A DNA stretch of 64,000 bases from Eubacteriaceae bacterium (GTDB lineage Bacteria; Bacillota; Clostridia; Lachnospirales; Lachnospiraceae). Below, in pieces: positions 26,701 to 35,081 of this stretch. The first letter of the stretch is position 1, and every line of letters starts with the position of its first letter. Made by a program: the position numbers and the translations under genes. The stretch covers positions 14,811 to 78,810 of the forward strand of contig CAJTDQ010000006.1 of NCBI GenBank assembly GCA_910574895.1, read 5' to 3'. The notes below the pieces were generated by a model that was given only the letters and a program-made list of their open reading frames with translations, searched no databases and had not been told where the DNA came from.

Positions 26701-26825
26701 CATATTATACAATTGAGAATATCAGTGCCGGACCGGTAACTGTAAAGGTAACATCAGTGCTGAATGGTATTGAGTCACCGGGAGTCGTACAAAATATTAA
26801 TGTTTCAGGAACAGTTCTGAGATAG
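23736..26825 (+). CDS. Large secreted S8 (subtilisin-like) protease with discoidin and C-terminal repeats, copy 1
   Basis: A signal peptide (1-34) and an acidic helical propeptide-like region (about 35-215) precede the S8 catalytic domain. The triad is visible: Asp in GVIDTGVQVDHPDL (near 255), His in DHGTGVASII (near 295) and Ser in SGTSFASPVAAA (near 458). Then come an F5/8-type C (discoidin) domain (about 545-665, WVEVDLGNIYDIDKI), and three C-terminal beta-sandwich repeats with VVWGQD and YNVYING marks, joined by Thr/Pro linkers. It is about 1029 residues and closely related to the gene at 49360. The substrate is unknown; discoidin and repeat domains suggest binding to glycans. Confidence 0.88.
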   Translation: MRKQFKKLTSVTLAVTMLVSLCSANIVKSTTTKAENKAVTVFDQIEEVNISENKLDDIAEAALEDGARAAEEVNKYKDEADYNAALNSALTSYYETEEFEQLKEFQQTVDSRSDEVVEAYEEAAEERNKGDKNGFEAGKVLAIFDGDATEEEIHAVCEAQNGDIESIYKDFTGDYVAEISISLGQTVDMASEAYSQYSITESVDSNDYYGVEESVLGSTNDPDIKNQYYLDNIYVKTAWDYVSSHTHDKVLVGVIDTGVQVDHPDLKNVLSPYSADVTGNTPVLLKDCAEPAKDDHGTGVASIIAAEANNSRQMAGVASCYNNDVVEILGIQASTYSERYKEYRFATWDIAKALNYCAEKGTKVINMSLGGYVYNKSEENLINKLTAAGIIVVCAAGNDTTSEDHFPSDYETVIGVASTTSENILSSFSNYGSQKNICAPGSDMYMLNHQSVTRYNSGTSFASPVAAAVAAMMCSLNDDLNYFDVKRIMVNTATDLADGTSRNKVPYGIVNAAKCVEYAVDYTPETLFKFEPKEYQNLAYRKKVTASSAYNADTFPLSNLVDEDDKTKCITGNESGQWVEVDLGNIYDIDKINLGYDRFSTTGYRIEVSEDNENWTEIARGDKEAQVSKVFEFEKQKARYVKAEFINNDTYVVLTELQVYGYNYDAIQYKDILNEKEKPSEVLNMTAKWSFPGGAVVTWKDNANRLSKGYTYNLYVDGKFNRSASSATICIITGLSAGTHTFKITSCLNGYESEGVEIRTYVGSTVPTATTEAPTTTPIPTTTPIPTTEVSTTPVPTTTGADEELLEVIGMVASCPSDNTIGVVWGQDDERINSGYKYNVYINGIKVLNNVICNYYVIDNVQAGNVNVKVTATLNGRETAGVTQMVNVTGDGQVPTTPVKTTETPTITLVPTTTQMPTITETPSTTTAGPATTVVSGKVPLEVIGMVASNPADNTVGVVWGQDEDRMNSGCKYNVYINGEKKLNEVICAYYTIENISAGPVTVKVTSVLNGIESPGVVQNINVSGTVLR

Positions 26826-26832
26826 AACATAT

Positions 26833-26873
26833 GCAACCGTTTCACATTTTAAAATGTGGAACGGTTGTTTTTT
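26833..26873 (+). terminator. Terminator after S8 protease copy 1
   Basis: CAACCGTTtCACATTTT pairs with AAAATGTGgAACGGTTG and ends in six T residues. Confidence 0.85.
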
Positions 26874-26945
26874 GAATTACGTGTAATACTGTGGTAATAT
26901 ATATAGAAGGAAAATTTATATAATTGTAAAAAATAGGAGAATTGT

Positions 26946-27542
26946 ATGGATATATATATTGTTCGTCATGGTGAAACAGTGTGGAATAAATCAAGATTAT
27001 TACAGGGAAGCAGAGATATTGAATTGAGCAAAGAGGGAAGAGAAGCAGCAATATATCGGGGAGAACAGTTACAGGATATCGACTTTGATGTTATGTATAG
27101 TTCTCCATTATCCAGAGCTTATGAGACTGCATGTTTGATTCGTGGCAGTAAAGATATAGAAATTATAAAAGATGACAGACTACGAGAGGTTAGCTTTGGA
27201 GTAAACGAGGGAGAGTGTGCAATTGAACTCCAGAAAGATACGAGCAATCCTTTTTGTAAGTTTTTTGATGACCCTGAAAATTATATTGCACCGGAAGATG
27301 GAGAGTCTTTAAAGGAAGTATGTATTCGGACAAAAGAATTTATGGAAGAAGTTATTGAGCCACAGAAAGACAAATTAAATAAAGTATTGATTGCAGGGCA
27401 TGGTGCAATGAATAAAGGTATTATGTGTCATGTGCTAAATCATGGTCTGGATAAGTATTGGTCTGGAGGATTACAGAAAAATTGTGGAATTTTGATTGTC
27501 AGATTAGATGATAAAGGTTATGAACAGATTGGAGAGTTATAG
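26946..27542 (+). CDS. Histidine phosphatase family protein (phosphoglycerate mutase-like)
   Basis: The family signature is at the N-terminus: IVRHGETVWNKSRLLQG with the catalytic His at about residue 8. The second His lies in LIAGHGAMNKG. Length of 198 aa fits the cofactor-dependent mutase/phosphatase branch such as CobC or PhoE. These enzymes remove phosphate from small metabolites; the substrate cannot be told here. It is 17 bases before tcdA and likely co-transcribed. Confidence 0.82.
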   Translation: MDIYIVRHGETVWNKSRLLQGSRDIELSKEGREAAIYRGEQLQDIDFDVMYSSPLSRAYETACLIRGSKDIEIIKDDRLREVSFGVNEGECAIELQKDTSNPFCKFFDDPENYIAPEDGESLKEVCIRTKEFMEEVIEPQKDKLNKVLIAGHGAMNKGIMCHVLNHGLDKYWSGGLQKNCGILIVRLDDKGYEQIGEL

Positions 27543-27559
27543 TAAAAAAGGATAGAAAG

Positions 27560-28279
27560 ATGGAAAATAGATTTTCAAGAACAGAAATTTTAATTGGAAA
27601 AGAAAAAATGGATAAATTAAAGAACGCCAGAGTGGCAGTTTTTGGGGTCGGTGGTGTTGGTGGATATGTTGTAGAGGCTTTGGCAAGAAGCGGTATTGGG
27701 ACTTTAGATTTAATTGATGATGATAAGGTTAGTCTGACAAATATTAACAGACAGATTATAGCAACCACGAGCACTGTTGGAAAATATAAAGTAGATGTAG
27801 CAAAGGACAGAGTATTGGACATTAATCCGGAAGCAACAGTAAACATATATAGGACATTCTATCTTCCGGAAACAGCAGAACAGTTTGATTTCTCTAAGTA
27901 TGACTATATTGTAGATGCAATAGATACAGTTACAGGGAAATTACAGTTAGTTGAGCAGGCAAAAGAAAGTGGAACAGATATTATCAGTTCTATGGGAGCG
28001 GGAAATAAAATGAATCCGGCCGCATTTGAAGTGGATGACATTTCCAGAACTTCGGTCTGCCCTTTGGCAAAAGTTATGAGGCGCGAATTAAAAAAGAGAG
28101 GGATTCAGAATCTAAAAGTAGTTTATTCAAAAGAAAAGGCTCTCATACCTCAGGAAATTGCTGAGGAAAATGGAAAACATATAAAAAGACAGATACCCGG
28201 AAGTAATGCATTTGTGCCATCGGTAGCAGGATTAATAATAGCTGGAGAAGTTGTAAAGGATATAACTAAAAAGTTATAG
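27560..28279 (+). CDS. tcdA: tRNA threonylcarbamoyladenosine dehydratase TcdA
   Basis: This E1-like (ThiF/MoeB family) enzyme cyclises the t6A37 modification of ANN-decoding tRNAs to ct6A using ATP. The nucleotide-binding loop GVGGVGGYVVEALARSGIG is at about residues 30-48, followed by DDKVSLTNINRQI, the family hallmark. The 239-residue length and the lack of an extra sulfurtransferase domain fit TcdA (formerly CsdL/YgdL). It follows the histidine phosphatase gene. Confidence 0.85.
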   Translation: MENRFSRTEILIGKEKMDKLKNARVAVFGVGGVGGYVVEALARSGIGTLDLIDDDKVSLTNINRQIIATTSTVGKYKVDVAKDRVLDINPEATVNIYRTFYLPETAEQFDFSKYDYIVDAIDTVTGKLQLVEQAKESGTDIISSMGAGNKMNPAAFEVDDISRTSVCPLAKVMRRELKKRGIQNLKVVYSKEKALIPQEIAEENGKHIKRQIPGSNAFVPSVAGLIIAGEVVKDITKKL

Positions 28280-28361
28280 AAATATAAAAAATACACTCAC
28301 TAAAAAATGAGGGTGTTGAATTGAGTGAATAGCAATTTTATAATAAATAGCGAATGAAAAA

Positions 28362-28390
28362 ATATAGGAGGTGCGGTTGCCCTCCTATAT
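28362..28390 (+). promoter_or_regulatory. Perfect hairpin in the 5' leader of the GH16 gene
   Basis: ATATAGGAGG pairs with CCTCCTATAT over ten bases around the loop TGCGGTTGC. The left arm contains an AGGAGG ribosome-site sequence that would be masked, but the real ribosome site of the gene is further on (GAAAGGAAAAAGG). No T-run follows, so it is not a terminator. A leader regulatory or stabilising role is possible. Confidence 0.5.
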
Positions 28391-28416
28391 CAATGTAAAG
28401 AGAAAGGAAAAAGGTT

Positions 28417-31038
28417 ATGAAAAGATTATTTTCAAAAATCACAGCTGTTATTGTAGCAGTTGCAGTTGTACTGAGTACAATGGGGATGATTGATTGGTTA
28501 TCAATAAGCAGTGAGGTAAATGTTTCCGCAGCTGCAACAACAATCACATCAATGGAATGCTATGACAATGCGAATGGACCAGTTATAAAAAGAGAAGGTG
28601 TTGACGAAGCCAGTTTTGGATTTGTTATGCCAAAGTTTAATGGAAAAACAAGTAAAGAGCTTTCTATCGCAGATGTCGAGAAGGATTTACAGGTTTATGT
28701 AAAACAGGCAAACGGAACAGGCGGAGAATGGAAAAAGATTGAAGACGTTAGTTATTTTAAATGGAATGAAACCTGGGCTTGGGAATATCAGGACTGGGGT
28801 GGCGGCAACGGAGGTTGGATTTGCTGGATGAAGCTGACAGAAACAACAGAATTCCGTTTCCATGGTAAGACAAATAATATTGATTTAGATTATACAATGG
28901 ACTTCACAAATCTGCCAAAGTATGAGTTGAAGAGTATATCTACTACAGAGACAAACATTGCAGCAGATACTACTGGTAAATCAGCTACACATTGGGGTGC
29001 TTGGACATTTAATGGAGATAGCAGCATTAAATATAAGCAGGTGGAAAATGATATTACAATTTTAGTAGATAACAATGACGGAAAAGGATTTGTAAAATTC
29101 TTAGGAAATGCTGCTTCAGGATTCCTTTGGGATCAGAATTTTGGTTACTATACAGATGGAGATGGTGGATACTGGTTTACAAATATTAACTGGTCATTTA
29201 CACTTAGATTCCAGAAAAAAACTGACAGCAGTATTTATCAGGACGTTAAGGTTACATATACAGAACCGACTAGAAACAGTTTTAAAATATCAGCATATGA
29301 TACAACATCTTATGATGCAAGTTCTTCTGCAACAGCATCTGTAGGTATTCCGCTTCCAAAGATTGATGGAACAAATGCAACAAAAAAAGATTTGGATTTA
29401 TTCAAATATGAAGTGAATGTAGATGGAAAGTGGATATCATTGACTGATACAGGAGCCAGCGGCTGGGTTTATGAAGGAAATGGATATAACGAAAACTCTC
29501 TCAGCCAGCAGTGGGGATATTTTGCGGATTATGTATTTGGATTGTGGTTCCAGCCAGTAAAGAAAGATACACAGATTCGTATCAGTTATCCGATTGATGG
29601 AAAAAAAGGCGGCGATACAAGCAGCAATTATGTTGACTATACAATCAAAGGATACACATCATATCAGCCACAGTTACCACCGGATATGACAGATATTAAA
29701 GTAGAAGACAGTTCGAACCCATATACACCGGATGGTTGGAAAATGATTTGGAATGATGAGTTTGAAGGAAACACTCTTGATCCTAAAAAATGGGGTTATG
29801 AGGAAGGTTTCTTATTAGATGAAAATGATATTAACACAGCTGGTTGGGGAAATCAGGAGTTAGAGTGGTATACAAGAAATAATGTATCTGTAAAAGACGG
29901 TTCTTTAAACATTTTAATGAAAAAAGAGTCAAAAGAATTTTCTCAGAAGAACGATCCTTCTAAGAAAGCTACAGCACAGTATTCATCAGGAAAAATTACA
30001 ACACAGCACAAATTCTCAGTAAAATATGGACGTGTTGATTTTAGAGCAAAGATGCCTACAGGTGTAGGTGTATGGCCTGCTATGTGGATGCTTCCAAATG
30101 ATTCAAGATATGGATCATGGCCTTTATCTGGTGAAATTGATGTATTTGAAGGACGTGGACGTACACCGGATATGGTATTTGGTACATTACATTATGGTGC
30201 ACAGTGGCCTAATAATATTAATACATCAGATGTATTAGATATGGCACAGGATGGTAATAAGAAAACAGGTATTGATGACTGGCATGTATATAGTGTTGTT
30301 TGGGAAGCCGAGACGATTAAGATCTATTGTGATGGTAAATGCTATTTTAAATGTTCATACTCTGACTGGTATTCAGGTTCTGACAGAGGAAATGCTTATG
30401 CACCATTCGATCAGAGATTTTATTTGATTTTGAATCTTGCAGCAGGCGGAACATTCGATAGCGGATATGTTCCGGACAGCAGTTTCTCTTCAGCAACAAT
30501 GCAGGTAGATTACGTTCGTGTATATCAAAAGATGGTAAGTGCAACAGCTGATGAAAAACCGGATAAGAATCCGGATGTAAAAACAGATGGTGCAGATGAT
30601 AATTTGTATGGTGATTATAAATTAGGAACAGGTTCTACTCCTATCGTGCCAGGTGGCAACGAGACAACAGCACCAGGTGGTAATGATACAACAACAGTAC
30701 CTGGAGGAGACAAACCAGGAACGAATAAGCCGAGTGTTACAACAAAAGCAACAGTGGCAAAAGTACTTAAGAGAACAAAAGTAAAGACAGCAGTGAAGAA
30801 GAAAGCTTCAAAGAAGCTTAAGATTACTTTTAAGAAAGTAACTGGTGCAAAGAAATATGTAATTCAGGTTTCAAAAACGAAGAAATTCAAAAAAGTTCTT
30901 GTAAAGAAGACTGTTAAGAAAGTAAAAGTTACAATTAGCAGTAAGAAATTTAGAGACAAGAAAAAACTTTATGTTCGTGTCAGAGCAGTAGGTGCGAAAA
31001 AATGGTCAAAGCCTAAAAAAGTTAAAATTAAAAAATAA
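28417..31038 (+). CDS. Secreted GH16 beta-glucanase (laminarinase/lichenase type)
   Basis: A signal peptide (1-40) is followed by three related modules of about 115 residues (45-410), rich in Trp and ending in a W-F/Y-rich strand, that look like carbohydrate-binding domains but match no family I recognise. The GH16 domain spans about 430-705, with the catalytic motif GEIDVFEG near residue 572 and the substrate groove WPAMWMLPN. A Gly/Thr/Pro linker and the Lys-rich C-terminal module (about 780-873) follow. GH16 members of this type cut beta-1,3 or mixed-linkage glucans. It would act at the cell surface on fungal or cereal glucan. Confidence 0.88.
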   Translation: MKRLFSKITAVIVAVAVVLSTMGMIDWLSISSEVNVSAAATTITSMECYDNANGPVIKREGVDEASFGFVMPKFNGKTSKELSIADVEKDLQVYVKQANGTGGEWKKIEDVSYFKWNETWAWEYQDWGGGNGGWICWMKLTETTEFRFHGKTNNIDLDYTMDFTNLPKYELKSISTTETNIAADTTGKSATHWGAWTFNGDSSIKYKQVENDITILVDNNDGKGFVKFLGNAASGFLWDQNFGYYTDGDGGYWFTNINWSFTLRFQKKTDSSIYQDVKVTYTEPTRNSFKISAYDTTSYDASSSATASVGIPLPKIDGTNATKKDLDLFKYEVNVDGKWISLTDTGASGWVYEGNGYNENSLSQQWGYFADYVFGLWFQPVKKDTQIRISYPIDGKKGGDTSSNYVDYTIKGYTSYQPQLPPDMTDIKVEDSSNPYTPDGWKMIWNDEFEGNTLDPKKWGYEEGFLLDENDINTAGWGNQELEWYTRNNVSVKDGSLNILMKKESKEFSQKNDPSKKATAQYSSGKITTQHKFSVKYGRVDFRAKMPTGVGVWPAMWMLPNDSRYGSWPLSGEIDVFEGRGRTPDMVFGTLHYGAQWPNNINTSDVLDMAQDGNKKTGIDDWHVYSVVWEAETIKIYCDGKCYFKCSYSDWYSGSDRGNAYAPFDQRFYLILNLAAGGTFDSGYVPDSSFSSATMQVDYVRVYQKMVSATADEKPDKNPDVKTDGADDNLYGDYKLGTGSTPIVPGGNETTAPGGNDTTTVPGGDKPGTNKPSVTTKATVAKVLKRTKVKTAVKKKASKKLKITFKKVTGAKKYVIQVSKTKKFKKVLVKKTVKKVKVTISSKKFRDKKKLYVRVRAVGAKKWSKPKKVKIKK

Positions 31039-31053
31039 TACAAAATAAAAAAT

Positions 31054-31106
31054 AAGCGGTTTAATGAAAAGAAAAATAATATGTTTCATTGACCGCTTGT
31101 TTTATT
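31054..31106 (+). terminator. Terminator after the GH16 gene
   Basis: AAGCGGTTTAATGAAA pairs with TTTCATTGACCGCTT and is followed by a T-rich run. The A-rich 5' flank would let it work in both directions. Confidence 0.8.
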
Positions 31107-31243
31107 ATATAATTAAAAATAAAAGCAAAAAAATTTAACTTAAAAAAACTTGTCTGTGGATATCAAGGTATTCATAAAAGGTTATTTGACTTTTGGAGAG
31201 TTGTTTAATATGATATTTTTCAAAAGTCAGATAGGAGGTATTT

Positions 31244-32185
31244 ATGAAATACAAGGTTTTAATTCCGCAGGAAGTTTCAGTAAAAGCTATCAATTATTTA
31301 GAAGCAAATGATTGTGAATGTATCTGTTTAGATGATTGTTCTGTTGAGAATATGTGTAAATATGTGGGAGATTGCGATGCAATTCTTGCAAGAACTGCAG
31401 ATTTTAATCAAGTAGTTCTAGAAAAGGGAATAAAGTTAAAGATAGTAGCCAGACATGGTGCAGGACTGGATAATATAGATTTGGATTATGCAAGGGAAAA
31501 AGGTATAGTAATAACAAATACTCCTGGTGCAAATTCGAATTCTGTGGCAGAGCATACCATAGCCCTGATGCTGGCATGTGCTAAAAATATTCCGTATTTT
31601 GATAAAATTACCCGTGAAGGTGATTGGGTAAAAAGAGATACAGAGAAGACTATTGATGTGTCAGGAAAAACTTTAGGATTGATAGGGTTTGGACGTATAT
31701 CCGGTCTGGTGGCAAAAAAGGCGGCGCTGGGGTTTGATATGAACGTGTTGGTTTACCGGACGCATAGAGATACGCCATTGCCTGAGTATATACAGGAAGC
31801 AGAAAATATGGAGGAGGTGCTTAGCCAGAGTGACTTTGTATCATTTCATATGCCGCTAAGACCTGATACAGAAAATATTATTAATAAAGAAACATTAGGT
31901 TTAATGAAAGAAAGTGCATATTTTATTAATATGGCAAGAGGTGGGAATGTCGATGAAGATGCGTTATATGATATTTTAAAAAGTCATAAGATTGCAGGGG
32001 CAGCCATAGATGTATTTAAGATGGAGCCTCCGGGAGCAGACAATAAGTTATTTGAGTTAGATAATCTGATTGTTTCACCTCATAATGCGGCACATTCTTA
32101 TGATTCAATGGACCGTATGGCGTACAATGCAGCAACAGAGATTATAAAAGTCTTGAATGGTAAAAAGCCACAATGGCAGGTGTAA
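31244..32185 (+). CDS. D-isomer specific 2-hydroxyacid dehydrogenase
   Basis: The protein has the NAD-binding loop GLIGFGRISGLVAKKAA (about residues 145-160), the signature NMARGGNVDEDALYDIL with the catalytic Arg, the Glu in DVFKMEPP and the His in SPHNAAHS. It resembles phosphoglycerate dehydrogenase-like enzymes without the ACT domain (313 aa). The reaction is the reversible reduction of a 2-keto acid; the substrate is open. It has its own AGGAGGT site, and a strong terminator separates it from the transporter genes. Confidence 0.85.
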   Translation: MKYKVLIPQEVSVKAINYLEANDCECICLDDCSVENMCKYVGDCDAILARTADFNQVVLEKGIKLKIVARHGAGLDNIDLDYAREKGIVITNTPGANSNSVAEHTIALMLACAKNIPYFDKITREGDWVKRDTEKTIDVSGKTLGLIGFGRISGLVAKKAALGFDMNVLVYRTHRDTPLPEYIQEAENMEEVLSQSDFVSFHMPLRPDTENIINKETLGLMKESAYFINMARGGNVDEDALYDILKSHKIAGAAIDVFKMEPPGADNKLFELDNLIVSPHNAAHSYDSMDRMAYNAATEIIKVLNGKKPQWQV

Positions 32186-32201
32186 AAAGTTTTATTAGTA
32201 T

Positions 32202-32251
32202 AAAAAGATAATGTTAAACGAATTGATTTTGTATAACATTATCTTTTTTTT
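32202..32251 (+). terminator. Terminator after the dehydrogenase gene
   Basis: AAAAGATAATGTTA pairs with TAACATTATCTTTT and ends in eight T residues. Confidence 0.85.
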
Positions 32252-32320
32252 ATATAATATTTTATTATTTAATACATTTATTTTTAGTGATAAATCTATA
32301 AAACGAATAAACATAATATA

Positions 32321-32377
32321 ATAATTATACGTATTATAATAATATTTATTGACAAAAGATAACTGAATAATTATAAT
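32321..32377 (+). promoter_or_regulatory. Consensus promoter and possible operator of the sulfonate-type importer
   Basis: TTGACA at 32349-32354 and TATAAT at 32372-32377 are separated by 17 bp, a perfect sigma-A promoter. Just upstream, 32321-32340 is an imperfect palindrome centred on ATACGTAT, suited for a LysR-type regulator such as the one at 35082. Operator use is inferred. Confidence 0.65.
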
Positions 32378-32433
32378 ATTTTTGTAAACTATATACATTA
32401 TAAGAAAAAAGTTATGTAAAAGGAGGAAGTTGC

Positions 32434-33468
32434 ATGAAAAAAAGAATGTTATTATTAATGGCAACAGTAGTTATTGGGGCTGTTATGATGGCAGGATGTT
32501 CTGGAAAAGACAGCAAAGACGAAACAAAAGAGGTTACGATAGGTGTACAGGATACAGATATCTCTGCAATTGTAGCAGACAACAAAGGGTATTTTGATAA
32601 GGTATTTAAAGAGGAAAATATCAATGCAAAAGTAAAATTAGTTATGTTTGATGCGGGTCCGGCGATTATGGAGGCTTTTAGTGCCAACAGTTTGGATTTT
32701 GGATGTTTGGGAGATCAGCCTTGCATTTCAGCAATTGCTACAGGATGTCCGGCAGAAATTATTGGAACATACAGAACACAAAAAACAGGAACAGCAGTAA
32801 TTGCAAACAGAAATTCTAAAATCGAAAAGGTTGAAGATTTAAAAGGAAAGAAAATAGGGTTGACTTTAGGAAGTAATGCAGAGCATTTGTTAAATATTGT
32901 TTTAGAAGATGCAGGATTAACTCAGAAAGATGTTGAGATTGTTGCATTAGAACAGGCAGATATGCTTTCAGTACTACAGACAGGAGATATCGATGCAGCG
33001 GCTGTATGGGAGCCGAGAATATCCCAGTCAAAAGATTATGCGTTTAGATTAGCTGACGGTAAAGGAATATATGATAAAAATGGAAAACAAACAAAACAGG
33101 TTGAGTATAAATACTTCTGCAATCCATTTGCAGCAAATACAGCATTTACAAGTGAAAACAAAGAAATTACAACAGCAGTATTAAAAGCTTTAGAAATGGG
33201 AGCAAAATATACTGATGAAAATACAGAAGATGCAATTAATATTATGGCAGATTATACAGGAGTAGATGCTAATGTGGCATCAGCATCTGTAAACTGTGAA
33301 GACAGAGATGTAAAAATAACAGATGATAAAATAGCTGCTTTTAAAGCTACGGTAGAATTCTTGATTTCTTCAAATCAGTTTGACACATCCAGTGATGATT
33401 GTGTAATCAAATCCGCAGATGACATTACAAAATATATTAATACATCTTACTATGATGCAATTAAATAG
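32434..33468 (+). CDS. ABC transporter substrate-binding lipoprotein, SsuA/TauA-like
   Basis: A lipoprotein signal with lipobox MMAGCSG precedes a periplasmic-binding domain of the NMT1/SsuA class. Family features are the early TIGVQDTDISAIVADNKGYF, the ligand site DFGCLGDQPCISAI and KKIGLTLGSNAEHLL. Related proteins bind aliphatic sulfonates, taurine, nitrate or pyrimidine precursors; sulfonate or a similar small anion is the best guess. AGGAGG precedes the ATG. Permease and ATPase genes follow. Confidence 0.82.
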   Translation: MKKRMLLLMATVVIGAVMMAGCSGKDSKDETKEVTIGVQDTDISAIVADNKGYFDKVFKEENINAKVKLVMFDAGPAIMEAFSANSLDFGCLGDQPCISAIATGCPAEIIGTYRTQKTGTAVIANRNSKIEKVEDLKGKKIGLTLGSNAEHLLNIVLEDAGLTQKDVEIVALEQADMLSVLQTGDIDAAAVWEPRISQSKDYAFRLADGKGIYDKNGKQTKQVEYKYFCNPFAANTAFTSENKEITTAVLKALEMGAKYTDENTEDAINIMADYTGVDANVASASVNCEDRDVKITDDKIAAFKATVEFLISSNQFDTSSDDCVIKSADDITKYINTSYYDAIK

Positions 33469-33480
33469 AGGTAAACAACT

Positions 33481-34266
33481 GTGAATAAAAAATACATTAT
33501 TAAAAAAATATTCCTAAATATTATTACACCTGCTTTGATTCCGGTAATAGGAATTATCATATGGCAGTTGTGTAGTGATGCAGGGATGATTAATTTGCGA
33601 TTGTATCCTTCTCCGGATAAAATCTGGGATACATTTGTACAGTCCATCAGCAACGGAAGTTTGGGTGAAAACCTTTCCGTCAGTGTAAGAAGAGTTTTAA
33701 TTGGATTTGTAATTGGAGGAAGCTGCGGACTTATTTTAGGTATTATAACAGGATTATTTTCCTGGATTAATAAAGCACTCAGTGCTATTGTAGGTGCTTT
33801 GAGACCGATTCCTATGGTAGCATGGATTCCATTGTTTATTTTGTGGCTTGGAATCGATGAGGCTCCCAAGATTGCAGTTATTACGGTTGGAAGTTTCTGG
33901 CCTATTTTGATAAATACTTCTCAGGGAATTAAAAATGTTGACAATAAATATTTAGAAGTAGGGCAGATACTTGAAAAAAACAAAGTTCAAATATTGACAA
34001 AAATAATCTGGCCGGCATCATTGCCGTCGGTATTTACCGGTATAAGGCTTGGAATCAGTTCTGCGTGGAACTGTGTGGTTACAGCAGAAATGATAGCTGC
34101 ATCTGCAGGTATCGGACATATGATTATGCAGGGAAGACAGTATCATAATGTTGCACAGGTATTAGTTGGTGTTGCTGTGATAGGAGTAATTGGTCTGGTA
34201 TTGGATTTATTTCTTATATGGCTGGAAGATGTTATTTTGAAATGGAATGTGCAAGAAGGGAAATAA
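33481..34266 (+). CDS. ABC transporter permease, SsuC-like
   Basis: This is a membrane subunit with about six segments and the EAA loop YLEVGQILEKNKVQILTKII. It starts with GTG at 33481 behind AGAGGT, thirteen bases after the binding-protein gene. The length of 261 aa is typical of the SsuC/TauC family. It would form a homodimeric channel with the ATPase encoded next. Confidence 0.85.
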   Translation: MNKKYIIKKIFLNIITPALIPVIGIIIWQLCSDAGMINLRLYPSPDKIWDTFVQSISNGSLGENLSVSVRRVLIGFVIGGSCGLILGIITGLFSWINKALSAIVGALRPIPMVAWIPLFILWLGIDEAPKIAVITVGSFWPILINTSQGIKNVDNKYLEVGQILEKNKVQILTKIIWPASLPSVFTGIRLGISSAWNCVVTAEMIAASAGIGHMIMQGRQYHNVAQVLVGVAVIGVIGLVLDLFLIWLEDVILKWNVQEGK

Positions 34267-34271
34267 GACTG

Positions 34272-35054
34272 ATGAGTGAGATGGTAAATCAGGGGATTGG
34301 AGTTAAGATTAATAATGTAAGTAAAGATTTTCTTGTAGATAATGAAAAAATAAATGTATTAGATAATATTGACATGGATATTAAACCGGGTGAGTTTGTC
34401 AGCATTGTAGGTTCCAGCGGATGTGGAAAAAGTACGTTGTTAAAAATGCTGGGTGGATTACAGACACCGAGTAAAGGAGAAATATACGTTGGCGACAGGC
34501 TGGTAGAAAGACCAAATGTTGAGGTCGGAATGATTTTTCAGGAGTCCCGGTTATTTCCATGGCTGACGCTAGAAGAAAATATTGCATTTGGTATACATGA
34601 AAAACTACCTAAGGATGTGAAAGAACAGATGGTTCATGAACATATACACATGGTTGGATTGGAAGGCTTTGAAAAAGCTCTGCCAAAACAATTGTCTGGC
34701 GGAATGCAGCAGAGGGCAAGTATTGCAAGAACACTGATTAACAGACCAAAGGTATTGCTGTTAGATGAACCTTTCGGAGCATTAGACGCATTGACCAGAA
34801 TAACAATGCAGAATGAAATACTTAAAATATGGGAAATGGAGAAGACAACAATGATTCTGGTAACCCATGATATAGACGAATCTATTTATCTGGGAGATAG
34901 AGTAATGGTGTTCTCCAGCAGGCCTGGAAGGATTAAGAGAATGATAGATGTGGATATCGAAAGACCTAGAAAAAGGAACAGTCAGAACTTTATGGAACTC
35001 CGCGAAGAAATTTATAGTGAATTTTTTGGAGAAATAAGTTATAATAAAGCATAA
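34272..35054 (+). CDS. ABC transporter ATP-binding protein, SsuB-like
   Basis: The ATPase has Walker A GSSGCGKST, Q-loop MIFQESRLFPW (the form typical of nitrate/sulfonate/taurine importers), the signature LSGGMQQR and Walker B VLLLDEPFGALDA. ATG 34272 is preferred because it starts just after the permease stop behind AAGGGAA; a longer in-frame start at 34218 lies inside the permease gene. It completes an SsuABC-type importer. Confidence 0.88.
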   Translation: MSEMVNQGIGVKINNVSKDFLVDNEKINVLDNIDMDIKPGEFVSIVGSSGCGKSTLLKMLGGLQTPSKGEIYVGDRLVERPNVEVGMIFQESRLFPWLTLEENIAFGIHEKLPKDVKEQMVHEHIHMVGLEGFEKALPKQLSGGMQQRASIARTLINRPKVLLLDEPFGALDALTRITMQNEILKIWEMEKTTMILVTHDIDESIYLGDRVMVFSSRPGRIKRMIDVDIERPRKRNSQNFMELREEIYSEFFGEISYNKA

Positions 35055-35081
35055 TATCAAAAAAAGGATTGTGAGGTTATT

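Noticed and set aside
28285-28312. Terminator after tcdA
   Set aside because: The ACACTCA/TGAGGGTGT pairing is imperfect and no T-run follows.
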